Below the pieces are notes generated by a model. It was given only the letters and a program-made list of their open reading frames with translations, was not told where the DNA came from and ran no database searches. Below are positions 1-10,019 of a stretch of 64,000 bases of DNA, one piece after another; position 1 is the first letter of the stretch; each line of letters starts with the position of its first letter. The position numbers and the translations under genes are program-made. The DNA lies in the NCBI GenBank assembly GCA_021234155.1, contig JAJEKV010000001.1, positions 2,752,007-2,816,006 of the forward strand, given 5' to 3'. The stretch is from Isoetes taiwanensis (Eukaryota; Streptophyta; Lycopodiopsida; Isoetales; Isoetaceae).

Positions 1-480
1 CACGATGCCGGGTGCCTACGTGCTTATGTGAAGAACTTTGGCGGCAGGTCGGTTCATGGAAACAACCCGCCAAGGCTTGGATTGAGGTTAACAAACCTGC
101 TCCAAATGCACGAGAGCAGGTGTTCTCTTGTTCCGCATACAAACTAGTCATCCATTAGATCCCTCAGCCTTGAAGAGGTTACAGTAGCTACTTAACAATG
201 TCGTGGCACTGGAGCAACTCCAGAGGTAAACTAGCTACGCTTTTAAATATGCGTGACTTGTCACTTCTTGTTTGAAATATCTAATTTCGGATACGAGATG
301 CCATGAGACGTGCCATTAGGATGTGCCATTCAAGAAGTTCAAGAAGTTCAATATGAATAGTGCGATATACACATCTCCGACCATGTGACCGACACGGAGG
401 TTCTTGTGCGGGGTTTTGGCTCTGCCATGGCCGACCGTTTGATCGGCCTCGGTCCTTCAAGGTCAACCTCACCTTGCCAT
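1..480. other. AT-rich sequence, no gene seen
   Basis: No coding pattern, tRNA or paired repeat was recognised. A short tandem of about 9 bp (AAGAAGTTC units) sits near 333-352. Confidence 0.5.
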
Positions 481-499
481 ATTTTTGCTTGCATGCCCG

Positions 500-745
500 C
501 AGTTGTTGTTCATAAGGTCCGCTTCGCCACATGCCATGATCATACTTTAACACTCAAGGAGACATATTTTGCACATTCCATGACATGTATAGTGCGTGTG
601 CAAATTGATTGACTTGCTTCAATTACATGAATTTGTAGTCCATCGTGAGATCATCATCATATGATCGATATAAAGTCGGGCTATTTCAGCCGTGATCATT
701 TCGTGGTGTATTACGATGTAGAATCGGTTTATTCACTTTGCCGGC
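500..745 (+). repeat. Direct repeat, copy 1 (lacks the LINE insert)
   Basis: This segment is repeated at 922-1235 with many small differences. It runs from the GCAGTTGTTGTTCATAAGG block to the block ending near TTTATTCACTT. Copy 1 has no insertion after ACTTTAACACTCAAGG, so it serves as an empty site for the LINE 3' fragment found in copy 2. Several differences are CG here against CAG or CTG in copy 2 (TACGATG versus TACAGATG). Confidence 0.8.
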
Positions 746-921
746 AATCAATCCGCCAACTTCGAATCAAGATGAACTTGAAATTATAGGGAATCAAGAT
801 GAGGAAAGTGCCTATACTACACAAATGTGTCTACTGATTGGAGGCTTAGATTCTGGCAATACTTAATAATATTGTCCTTTCGGGCTATGCTTTACACAAG
901 TATGAATCCAATGGTTTTCAA

Positions 922-1235
922 GCAGTTGTTGTTCATAAGGTCTATGATCATACTTTAACATTTAAGAATGAGAATGAGAATGATTTTTTATCGTCCACTG
1001 AGGCCAATCGGCCTATGGGACCCACAAGGAGCGCAGCAAGGAGACATATTTTGCACATTCCATGACATGTATAGTGCGTGTGCAAATTGATTGACTTGCT
1101 TCAATCACATGAATTTGTAGTCCACTGTGAGATTGCATCATATGATCGAATGATAAAGTCAGCCTATTTCAGCTGTGATCATTTCTGTGTGTATTACAGA
1201 TGTAGAATCGGTTTATTCACTTCTGCTTGGAAGAG
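922..1235 (+). repeat. Direct repeat, copy 2 (carries the LINE insert)
   Basis: Second copy of the 500-745 segment. It is longer because about 72 bp (966-1037) are inserted between ACTTTAACATTTAAG and CAAGGAGACATATTTTGC. The flanks match copy 1 on both sides of the insertion. Confidence 0.8.
966..1037 (-). mobile_element. 5'-truncated LINE 3' end with hexamer tail
   Basis: On the minus strand the fragment reads GCGCTCC, then a GGGTCCCATAGGCCGATTGG block, then GTGGACGATAAAAAA, and ends in about three CATTCT units. The same core and tail close the LINE at 12463-13527. Only about 72 bp of the element are present, an extreme 5' truncation. The flanks suggest a very short target duplication around AAG. 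Confidence 0.7.
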
Positions 1236-1239
1236 CAAC

Positions 1240-1830
1240 TCATATAAGGAAAGTAGCCTTCATTGGGGAAGTTGATTGTATTTTGGAATGCACTAATTGC
1301 AGGATATGCATTAGCATGGGATCAGACAATTTAGGCTCTTAAATATCTTAGCACGTGTCATTACTATTTTGTGCCTTACATAGACACTTTAATACGCACG
1401 CTTGTACATTTCATTACAAGGAGGCAACTACAGAAGAAAATCCTATTATTAAAGCTAATAAGTGCAAGAATGACAATATATAGCATGTTAAAGGAGATAT
1501 AGAAGTGAAGTGGTGATGTGCATATGCCCGTGGCATATACCCCTTTGTGCACAGTATAATGGAGCTGATATTCAAAATGTTTGTATTACTATGTTGTCCA
1601 TGCAGTTCCTTGGTAGCAGTAGCAGCTGGCCTACATTATAATCTTCACTTTTACCTCGTTAATTTCTTTAAGTAGTGCACTTTCTTTAAGTAGTTAATTT
1701 CTTTCGTGATTGTTTTTTGCTTCCGTTGGTGTTTCTCTCTCGCAGATCTTACATTACAGTTTTTATTTTCCTTTGAGAGCTTAGTTACAGGTTTGGTTCT
1801 CTGTTTGGTGGAAATTGGTGTCCAATTAGA
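1240..1830. other. AT-rich sequence, no gene seen
   Basis: No homology or exon structure was recognised, only scattered short open frames. Confidence 0.45.
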
Positions 1831-1837
1831 CTTTCAT

Positions 1838-2010
1838 TTGACCCATTCCTCATTCCACCCCATTCACTTTTTCTCCTCATTCCACTCCATTCATGGTAAG
1901 TCAAAGATAGTAACTATTGGTTTGACCCATTCCTCATTCCACCCCATTCACTTTTTTCTCCTCATTCCACTCCATTCATGCTAAGTCAAAGATGGTAACT
2001 ATTGGATTGA
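1838..2010 (+). repeat. Tandem repeat, about 84 bp, two copies
   Basis: Two adjacent copies begin TTTGACCCATTCCTCATTCC and end with TAAGTCAAAGATRGTAACTA. They differ at only a few positions. The short open frame across them repeats the same peptide and is not treated as a gene. Confidence 0.85.
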
Positions 2011-2344
2011 TCTCGACAAACATATGTAGTTGTACTACCTTATTTGAATGAAAATATAGCAATGAGATGAATCAAGATCACATCAGTAATAAATACCGTG
2101 GACTCAAAACAGGATTAAAGTGTTTACATGGACCTTATGCAAATTTTTTCAAACGTTGTATCTATGGGTCTTTGCTTAGTTAGCCTGCACATCGGTTTCA
2201 TCGCAAGATATTATTTGGTTTTGAACTCAATTTTACCGTCACTCCACTAGCGTCTAATGCAAGGATATGAGCAGAGAGAGAGAGCCAATTCAAATAGACT
2301 TTAAGACTTTAGTGGTCCTACAACGCCACCTACACGGAATATTC

Positions 2345-2510
2345 GGCATGTTCCAAAATATGTACATCCACCGACAGTAGCGACTGCTTGCGCTTTACGT
2401 GGCATGTACCAAAATATGCACATCCACCGACAGTGGCGGCTGATTGCCCTTTACGTGGCATGTACTAAAATATGCACATCCACCGATAGTAGCGAGGGAT
2501 TGCCCTTTAG
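2345..2510 (+). repeat. Tandem repeat, 56 bp, three copies
   Basis: Units begin with GGCATGT at 2345, 2401 and 2457. Each contains the block CATCCACCGACAGTRGCG. The third unit is the most diverged. No function is apparent. Confidence 0.85.
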
Positions 2511-4240
2511 GGGCAACCCAAAAATGTCAAAGAGATGGACAAGTACACACCATTCCACAAATTTTAATCCAAAATACCAACAATCAGAACAAAACAAACT
2601 GACTAAATAAATTCAATAACAATAAACCACTAAATAAAGGGTACAACAACCGCACAGCCAACTTATCCAAATGCATCAACGGTCACCAAAAATAGAAAAA
2701 CACCTAAAATTTACACGGAGATACCATTGGGCATTGTTCCGACGTTCTTTCCTTGCTGAAAATTTCAAATCTGGGCATCAAAGATTTGGTCACTTGACGA
2801 TAGATCTTTCTATAAATAAACTATCTGGATCGATGTACTTTCAAAAAGAAAAAGGCTGAGAATATAATGCTGCAGGACTTCACATGTAGCCAAAAAGCTA
2901 TGTCTCTAACTGAAAATCACATCCAACTTACTCGGGGCCAGCAAAAAAGAGAATAATGGCTATGGTGAATGTGGCCATAACAGACAGTTTTCCCTTCTCG
3001 ATCTCTCTTGCCTGCCTTGCCTTCTTATTCATCTTTTATTTCTGCTTCAGGCTTGTATAGGCGACATATATTTAAAAGACATAACATGGTATAATGATAC
3101 ACGCTACAACACGTTATTTTTACTCGTCAAGCTATAACCATATACCTTCACAAGATAAGAAAAACTTAAGTACCATGTTTGGCTCTTCTAATAGTTTCTA
3201 GCTTGATCTTTGCTAGGCCACAACCTCTGGCGTGCCTTTTTGCTAGTTATTTTTCTATGCACGATTCCGTAATGCAAGCATACTTCTGCCATCACATAAA
3301 ACTTGCTTTTCCTTTTTTTGTATACAGGCTTGCTTCTCCTTTTATTTTTGTAAACATAATGTCTTTTTAGTAGACATTCCAAGAAGTGTCAAAAAGGCTC
3401 GGTGCTGTAACGTGGACAACACTGACGTGTCATCATGCGTGACAGTCTAAAAAATGCTATGTTTTCTTTTTTCGACAAAATTTTTTCTTACCTCTATTTT
3501 GGCCGCGAAGACAAACTGTTGCTAGAGTTTTTCGTGGCGCGCCGAAGGCGCTCGAGATCTGCAAGCCTCTTGCTTGCATTTTTTGGCTGGCACTATCATT
3601 TTTGTAGTATTCTGAAACTTTTGTGGAGATTTTTTGAATTTCTTGGAGTTTTTTTGCTCAGGTTCGACTGCTTGGACCTCTGCTTGGTTTTTACTCTATT
3701 ACCTAAATTTTCTTATTAACTAACTCGTTTGTAATTCTTGCAAATCAATTGTGTTCTTAGGCGTGGGAAGATCCTGCGGGTTGTTTTTTTGCCGAAGATT
3801 GGTGGGAAGACAATTCTTAGGGCACATTCAGACTTTAGAAGGTAAAAAGTTCGGAGTATTTTAGACGTTAGATTTCTTTTATAGATTTTATGCTTCTGCA
3901 TGTTAATTTTTTGTTCTTGTATATGATCTTAGGGTTCTTAGGTACGCTTTTTGTTTCATATATAGGAAGAACATGGTTCATGGAAGATCATTCGAGATCT
4001 TAGGCGTAAGAGATTTCTGAACACTATAATTCTTTGCAAGAGTCCGACATTGTCTTTACAAGATAAATATTTAACATTCCAAAAACTTATTATTTAAGAC
4101 TTTGTAAGTTCGGTTTTGTAGGTTCAGTCTTGTAAGTAGAAACAGAATTCATGTATATATTTGAATATGCCTTCATTTATTTATTATATGTTTGTATAGG
4201 TTCTTACACATTTTTTTTGTTACATAGGGTGAAGAAACTA
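2511..4240. other. AT-rich sequence, no gene seen
   Basis: Scattered short open frames only. No domain, RNA gene or terminal repeat was recognised. Confidence 0.45.
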
Positions 4241-6199
4241 GTGCTTGAAGACTATACAGGTCGGATCATGGAATTCCCTCTAATATTTCTTTTGAATGTA
4301 TTATGTTATATGTTTAGAGGTGCTGGGAATGCTGCCTGGAGCTTGCAGGCATGGATTCGACTCCAAGCTCTAATCCAATCTTTGATGTGCACATCTCTCA
4401 AGCTGTTGGCAGTTCTGATATTTCTGTTTTAAGTGATATAACTAACCTGCAGGATGAAGATGCTAGCTTTGAAGCTGAGTTTTCTGAGCAATTACAAAAT
4501 ATCTTGAAGAAGCAGAATGTAATGGGCATCTAAGTGTGCTTGTTTCATGCGAAGCCGAGAAGGAGAATTCTGGAAAACAGCCAGCAGTTTCCTTTTTGGA
4601 ATTAGACAATGATTTGCGGCAAGAAGTTCATAGCGGAGGCATTAGCAAGCCTGAGGCAAAAATGCAATAGGCGAGGAGGCAGTTTGACAGTTGGAGGGTT
4701 CATGTGAATATTCCTGTTGATAAGATAATTGAGGAGCTCGATTTGAAAGAGTTTGCCGGCATGTTAAAGCTGCTTATGCTTCAAGTTGTAAAGCTAGATG
4801 GATCGATGTACCCCCCTAAGGGTAAGTTGACATTATTTAGTTACCTTTTTAATTACATTCTTTAGTTGACATTGACATTCTTTATTTAGTACATTCTTTT
4901 ATTTAGTTACATTGTTTTATTTAGTTACATTCTTTAGTTGACGGTATAGAGGAATTTTCTTTCAATATTAAGTATTCTGTTATGTTCACACGGGCAAGGA
5001 TTGCATGTGTTGCCTCTACGAGGAAGTCAAGGATGACACCAAGGATGTGTAAAAAAGGGAAGGACGCCAACGAACATGCCCTTTTGTCTGATGTCGACCA
5101 TGGAATTCAACATTCCGTTGGTTGCAAAAGAGGCTATTATTTTACTGCATATCCAAGTTTGAGATTAGGGGTCAAGAGGAGTTGGAACGTCTGAAGGTGT
5201 TAGATTTTGAAATAGGAATAGAAAATGGGAAGGAGTTCGTAGAATATAATGACAGGCTCTCAAAGCAGTATATACCAGGAAGAGTCCTTTCGGATGCCGC
5301 TTCATGTTTATGAAGATGACGTGCTTGTGACCTTCAAACAATTTTTCTCCCATTACCTTTACACAACTGCTGATGATGACTAGTTATTCAAGCAAGCAAT
5401 ATTTCACTACGTAAAACGGTAAGAATTTGTTTTTTGTATTTCATAGTTGCTTTAACTTTTTAAACTTAACTCTTTAAATTTTGCAGGCATGGTATAATGT
5501 AAAGCATAAGGTTAGTGGCTGAAAGATGTCGCAATGGCTGAAGTATATGATGAAGCTTATAGGAGTTGATGGCTCTTTTAGTGTAAAGAGCAGAAGGACG
5601 ACACTAGTTTCTAGGATGTCATGAGTTGGTGTACCCATTAATAGTGGCATAAAAATTATTGGACATCACAGTGTAGAGGCTGTGCAAAGGTAATTATTAT
5701 ATAATTTTTTAATCATGTTTCTTTATTTGTGTAGCTTCCCTAATTAGTTGCATGTTCTGCTATATTTAGGTATGATAAAACTTCAGATTTGCAAGTGAAG
5801 ATTGCGATGGAGATAGCTTGCAAGTCGTTCGATGCAACTGGATCTAGAAGGATGTTTGATGAGGTTTATAAGGATGAGCTTAATGCGTACGATAAAGGGC
5901 TATTTGAGAAAAATGTTGAAGCTCTACATGGTAATCCTCTATCTTCTATATCTACTTCAATAATTTCTGCTCTAGTGTCAGCTTCTACATCAGTGGTAAA
6001 TGCTGTTAAACAAGTTCAAATAGCTGGTATCGATGTTTTAGGGCCTTTAATATCACATGCAGATCTGCAAGAGAAGAAAGTTGAAGATGATACCTTTTTA
6101 AATGATCATTGGGATGATCTGGAAAAGGTGGTGGCAGCACATCAGTTTAGTAGTATTGTAGGAAAAACATTTCATAACTATGTCTTCAATTTCAAGTGA
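4240..6199 (+). pseudogene. DUF3504 (KIAA1958/ZMYM-like) tyrosine-recombinase-derived gene, broken, with introns
   Basis: Several exon-like blocks match the order of the DUF3504 domain, a tyrosine-recombinase fold related to Cryptons and carried by animal KIAA1958, ZMYM2 and QRICH1 proteins. An N-terminal reading frame starts with MDSTPSSNP at 4351. A block after 4671 ends LDGSMYPPK and is followed by GGTAAGT (the family has DGxxYPPxTL). Around 5160-5300 comes EIRGQEELERLKVL with the catalytic-type Arg. GT-AG introns are clear at 5419-5486 and 5690-5769. The second joins GHHSVEAVQR to YDKTSDLQVKI, restoring the His and Tyr of the active site. The RR box reads VKSRRTTLVSR, and the His that usually precedes RR appears lost. 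In-frame stops lie at 5520-5522 and 5622-5624, and the frame shifts near 5300-5490. The last exon, 5770-6199, stays open and ends in VFNFK. I read this as a decayed domesticated gene or a decayed Crypton-like element. The exon 1 limits are uncertain. Confidence 0.72.
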
Positions 6200-6523
6200 A
6201 GGTGTTTTTTATACTGGATGTTGCTGGATATTACTGGATGTTGCTGGATATTTCTAATACTCTGGCACTGTGATACTTTGATGCATAGATACTTTTGGAT
6301 TTGACATTGTTCACACTATTTGTTAATAGTGTTTTGATATCTGTTTTGTTAATATGATTTAGTGAATTTGATATGCTGAAGATGAGCATGTAGACTGCAT
6401 AACTGAAAATCTAAATTTGTTTCAAGCTTTGAATGATTAAATTTGAATCTGTTTCAAGTTTTGATTATGCTTTGTAATTGAGGAGCTTTATATTTGTATT
6501 ACTGCTTTATGCCAGCTCAGGGG
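6200..6523. other. AT-rich 3' flank of the DUF3504 pseudogene
   Basis: Holds a short tandem of TACTGGATGTTGCTGGATAT just after the stop codon and otherwise AT-rich DNA. This may be the old 3' untranslated region. Confidence 0.4.
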
Positions 6524-6600
6524 AGAATAGAATAGAATAGAGTTTTTATCGTCCACGGGGACCAAATGGTGTATGGGACCACGGAGAGGCTCAGACTCAA
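6524..6600 (-). mobile_element. 5'-truncated LINE 3' end with pentamer tail
   Basis: The plus strand reads GAATAGAATAGAATAGAG followed by TTTTTATCGTCCAC, GGGGACCAA and TATGGGACC. This is the same core as the LINE 3' ends at 966 and 12463, in the same orientation, but the tail unit is about 5 bp instead of 6. The middle of the core is more diverged. Confidence 0.6.
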
Positions 6601-7827
6601 CACTTTATGGCCTAGATACCTTTTTATTAGATGGCATTCTACAATGGTTCCATATAGGGTTAATTCTAAATGGTACATAAATAAATTCTAAAATAAGGCA
6701 TGGCCAATAACGGGGCGTCGTGCCAAGAATCGACCAAATATTTCTGGTCTTCAGATTAGAAGAAAAAGGGTCAGATCGTCTCCTATTTTTGCCGAATATG
6801 TATCTCTGATGTGAAGCATTATCCTCCATTCAATTTTACCTTTATCTAACTATGTCGTGCTGCAGGAAAGGCCATTTTCGGAAAAGGGACTGATCCAGTC
6901 CCTTATAAATAACTGTTGTTCTTTCTGTTGTTGTAAGCACCTCGGCGACAGCCTTGAACCCTGTTTTCATGTCTTGCTATTGCTGTGCTTTGATCCTTCC
7001 AAAGCCAAATAATCCTGTATTAAAGTTGAGATAGCAAGATAAAGATTTCTTGGTTGGACCTAAGTCCGGTTGGGAGGCAAATTAGCTCCTGAAGATTAGA
7101 GTGATTGTTCCTGAAGATTAGAGTGATTGTTCATTTTCTGTGGTTTTTAGTTCGTAGATTACCTAAAGACTGGATTAGATTATTTTCTTCTTCTTGATGC
7201 TTAGAATTCAAGGTTATTCTTTTTGTAGTTTGTATCAATTGGTATCAGAGCCAAGTTTCAAAGCCATTGGAAGCTGTGGGCAAGGCCTGTCGGATTAGAT
7301 ATGGGAAATTACTGTATGCCGGAGCAGTTTAAGCTTATTGGTGCAAGGCTCCCAATGAAAAACTTGTTATGAAGCTATGTCAACTATGATGGCTGCCTTA
7401 ATGGCATTGAAGTGCATGAAATCCTGTTGTATCTGTTGCTTTCCGAACATTCCCATTCTGACCTCCAAGCTCAAGTGCCCAGTTGCCATCTCCACCCCTT
7501 TTTTAGTCCTGTGTAAAAATTAAACTTGCAGCTACCTCAAATTTGACATTCTCATATGTTGTTGATGTTGTATTTCCTGCATCTATTGCAAAGCCCATTC
7601 TGTCTTCATCATTATCATCTAACACATGAATTCACGCCTTCTTCGCTTACATTGAAATGTCAGAGAGTCACCGGTGTCACCGAATCATTGAAATAATTGA
7701 ATCCATAGCTCAGCTGTGGGGCCAATACTAAGAAGTAGCCTAGTACAGATGTAGAGTGTCAACGATAATTAAGTACATCATCAAGTTCATTAGTGGATCT
7801 TGGTGTCGCATTCTCGATATACCAGCA
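6601..7827. other. No gene; possible remains of an LTR retrotransposon
   Basis: The block before the primer site at 7240 includes CTTATAAATAAC near 6902, which could be an LTR TATA box, and a 24-25 bp tandem duplication (CCTGAAGATTAGAGTGATTG) at 7087-7132. No partner LTR was found in the window. Sequence after 7253 shows no clear gag or pol. Confidence 0.35.
7240..7252 (+). other. Initiator-Met tRNA primer-binding site, retrotransposon remnant
   Basis: TGGTATCAGAGCC is the standard plant primer-binding sequence complementary to initiator methionine tRNA. It lies 2 bp after TATCA, a plausible LTR end. It probably marks the inside edge of a degraded Copia- or Gypsy-type LTR on the plus strand. 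No second LTR was seen, so the element type is open. Confidence 0.5.
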
Positions 7828-7975
7828 ATATGTAGCACAATAACAGGGGGTTACTTTTAGATTTTTATACGCTTTTTCACATGGTTTTTCTATGATTTCG
7901 TTGTTGTATTCGTTGAGGTGTACTAAATAGTATTTCTAGAGTGCACCCTTTATGGGCCGTTGATTTTCGTTGGTT
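7828..7975 (+). repeat. Copy of the ATATGTAGCAYAATAACAGG repeat family (left end)
   Basis: This segment aligns with 40291-40440: both begin ATATGTAGCAYAATAACAGG, pass through TCTAGAGTGCACC and continue to a block ending GCCRTTGATTTT. Two other loci, 8693 and 28917, share the first 20 or so bases. The shared sharp left boundary suggests a mobile-element terminus. Confidence 0.65.
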
Positions 7976-8029
7976 GGAACAATCCGAGGGTTGTTGTCTT
8001 CCTCTGCATGTGTTTGTGCATGAACATCA

Positions 8030-8172
8030 AGATGTGTATGCATGTGCATGTGCACATGCATGTGCATGTGTGTGCATGTGCATGTTCATGTGCATGTGCA
8101 TGTGTATTGTGCATGTGCAAGTGCAAGCACAAGTGCAAGTGCATGTGCATGTGTACATATGCATGTGTACTT
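8030..8172 (+). repeat. GTGCAT/GCATGT low-complexity tract
   Basis: Imperfect alternation of TGCATG, TGTGCA and related hexamers. It produces Cys/Met/Val/His-rich open frames in several frames on both strands, which are artefacts. Confidence 0.9.
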
Positions 8173-8692
8173 GCCCTCTTGGATTCTTATTGCCGGAGTG
8201 GATTTTACTACCACGAGATGGATTTTTTGCTCACACTTACAAAGGTATTTGGTATTTGTTTTTAATGTTTCTTCGCTTAGCATAATGTTTTCTTTTACAA
8301 GGTATTGGTTTCCCCGATTCTACAATGTAGTGTCTGCAAAATCCCCTTTTGTTTCCTTCATAAGATTTGTTTAGCAGATTCAAGTTTAGGCCCTCTGCTT
8401 GCTTCCAACTCTTGATATTCCTCGGTCTGCGATTGTTCATAGCAAAAGCCCTTTTAGCTTCAATCAACAAACGGATTCTTATGCACACAACAAAGCGGAT
8501 TATTCCACGCCTTTTCCATGTCATGCGATCACCAAACAAAGGGCCACAAGAATGCATTTATATTGTAGGTTTGGAACTTTAATCGAACCATAAGGTGAAT
8601 CATGCATTACCTTTAAGCTAGAGATGGAGCCTCCAAAATCATATGGATTGATAAACAATGGTGTCATTGTGAAAGAGAAATAGTTGTAGCGG
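8173..8692. other. No gene recognised
   Basis: Overlapping open frames of 60-110 codons occur on both strands here, but none shows a recognisable domain or a consistent start. Confidence 0.4.
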
Positions 8693-8920
8693 AAGTAACA
8701 ATATGTAGCATAATAACAGGGGGTTTTCTTTGTGTTGCAAACTTTATGACTTTCAGAATAATGGGATGAATCTGCTCTATCTTTATGGTAACTTTTACTT
8801 ATGTTCTATTTGTTTTATTGTGATCAAATTCAAAAGCTACAGGTGATGAAAGCCTCAAATGAATTCTAGTTTTTTTCTGGTTTGAATTCTAAAATTTTTG
8901 TCACACCGGGGGGGGAATGT
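8693..8920 (+). repeat. Copy of the ATATGTAGCAYAATAACAGG repeat family, internally deleted
   Basis: Begins ATATGTAGCATAATAACAGG like 40291, then jumps directly to a block that matches 41041-41217 almost throughout (TTGCAAACTTTATGACTTTC and onward). Relative to the 40.3 kb locus about 700 bp are missing. It runs into the foldback element at 8937, in the same order as at 41.2 kb. Confidence 0.75.
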
Positions 8921-8936
8921 CCCTAAATTTTTTTTA

Positions 8937-9547
8937 ACATAAACTATTGCCATCCAACATATAAAAATACACTTCAACACATAACAACCAACACATAACA
9001 ACCATTGACATTAACAACCAACACATAACTACCATTGACATTAATTAGACACAACCATTGGGTCCAACACATTTAAATTAAAATCCCCCTTAAACCCCTT
9101 TGGTTTGGGTGCATATTCACACCGGGGTGACGAGGGGCGCTGAGAGCCCCTCATAATTGTATTTTTTGCACGCATTTAAATCAACACCATATAGTATTCC
9201 GCTTGAAATCTTATAGTATTTTGCGAATCTTGTTATATAGTATAGCAAAATTTGTACTTGCATACCCCACAAACGAGGAACTTTACGTACGGTATAGATT
9301 AAGGAATAAGGGGTGAATATGCCTATCCAACAGCTCTCGTTGCCCGGAGTCACCCCCCGTGTGAATATGCACCCAAACCAAAGGGGGTTTAAGGGGGATT
9401 TTAATTTAAATATGTTGGACCCAATGGTTGTGTTAATTAATGTCAATGGTAGTTATGTGTTGGTTGTTAATGTCAATGGTTGTTATGTGTTGGTTGTTAT
9501 GTGTTGGGGGGTGTAATTTTTATATGTTGGATGGCAATAGTTTATGT
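8937..9547. mobile_element. Foldback element with inverted arms of about 200 bp
   Basis: The left arm (8937-9131) and right arm (9347-9547) are near-identical reverse complements. Both ends read ACATAAACTATTGCCATCC inward. Each arm carries several CAACACATAACAACC units and ends on the spacer side with GGTGCATATTCACA. The spacer of about 215 bp is AT-rich and non-coding. No target duplication is obvious. A related copy lies at 44150-45762. It may be a stand-alone foldback or part of the larger family that starts ATATGTAGC. Confidence 0.85.
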
Positions 9548-9627
9548 GAAACGACTACTCATAAACGTCTAAACAGTTTTGCCTAGTTGGTTAAGGGCGT
9601 ATCGATTAGGAACATTACAATCTAGGC

Positions 9628-10019
9628 GTGGAAGCTTATGAAACTTCCATTGACTTGGAGTGCCACCAATTTGTGGTAGTAAAGCCAACAGATTCAGAGA
9701 CCTATCCAGTGTGGTTGGGATACATCAACTCTGACATTTGCAAAAAAGAAAGTAATATTAACTTCAACCATGTGGAGGTGGAATGGTGGTGTCCAGTGCA
9801 TCAGTTGACCAATGTCTTACATAAAGAAAGATATTTAGATTGTTGGACAAAGAAGTGGAGGAGAAATCCTAGTGATCTTGATCTTTGGCTAGACTTCGAA
9901 AGTATATTGTACTCATGGACTCTAAAACTATTCTAGGTAGAAATGTGAGAATTACAATACCTCAAAATGTAAGGAAGAAGCCTATGATATCATTGGGATG
10001 CTTCAAGAAAAGTGAATAA
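9628..10019 (+). pseudogene. Unrecognised coding remnant, Trp/Val-rich, one frameshift
   Basis: An open frame from 9628 contains YPVWLGYI and VEVEWWCP. It stops at 9936, but shifting frame near 9905 continues as LGRNVRITIPQNVRKK and ends at 10017-10019. The combined length is about 130 residues. The spacing of hydrophobic WxG and WW patches resembles a small beta-barrel of the BAH/Tudor type, but I cannot assign a family. It may be the C-terminal tail of a transposon protein. Confidence 0.35.

Noticed and set aside
7941-8374. Several overlapping open frames of 65-114 codons on both strands
   Set aside because: They derive from the GTGCAT-type low-complexity tract, and their Cys/Met/His/Val composition is an artefact.
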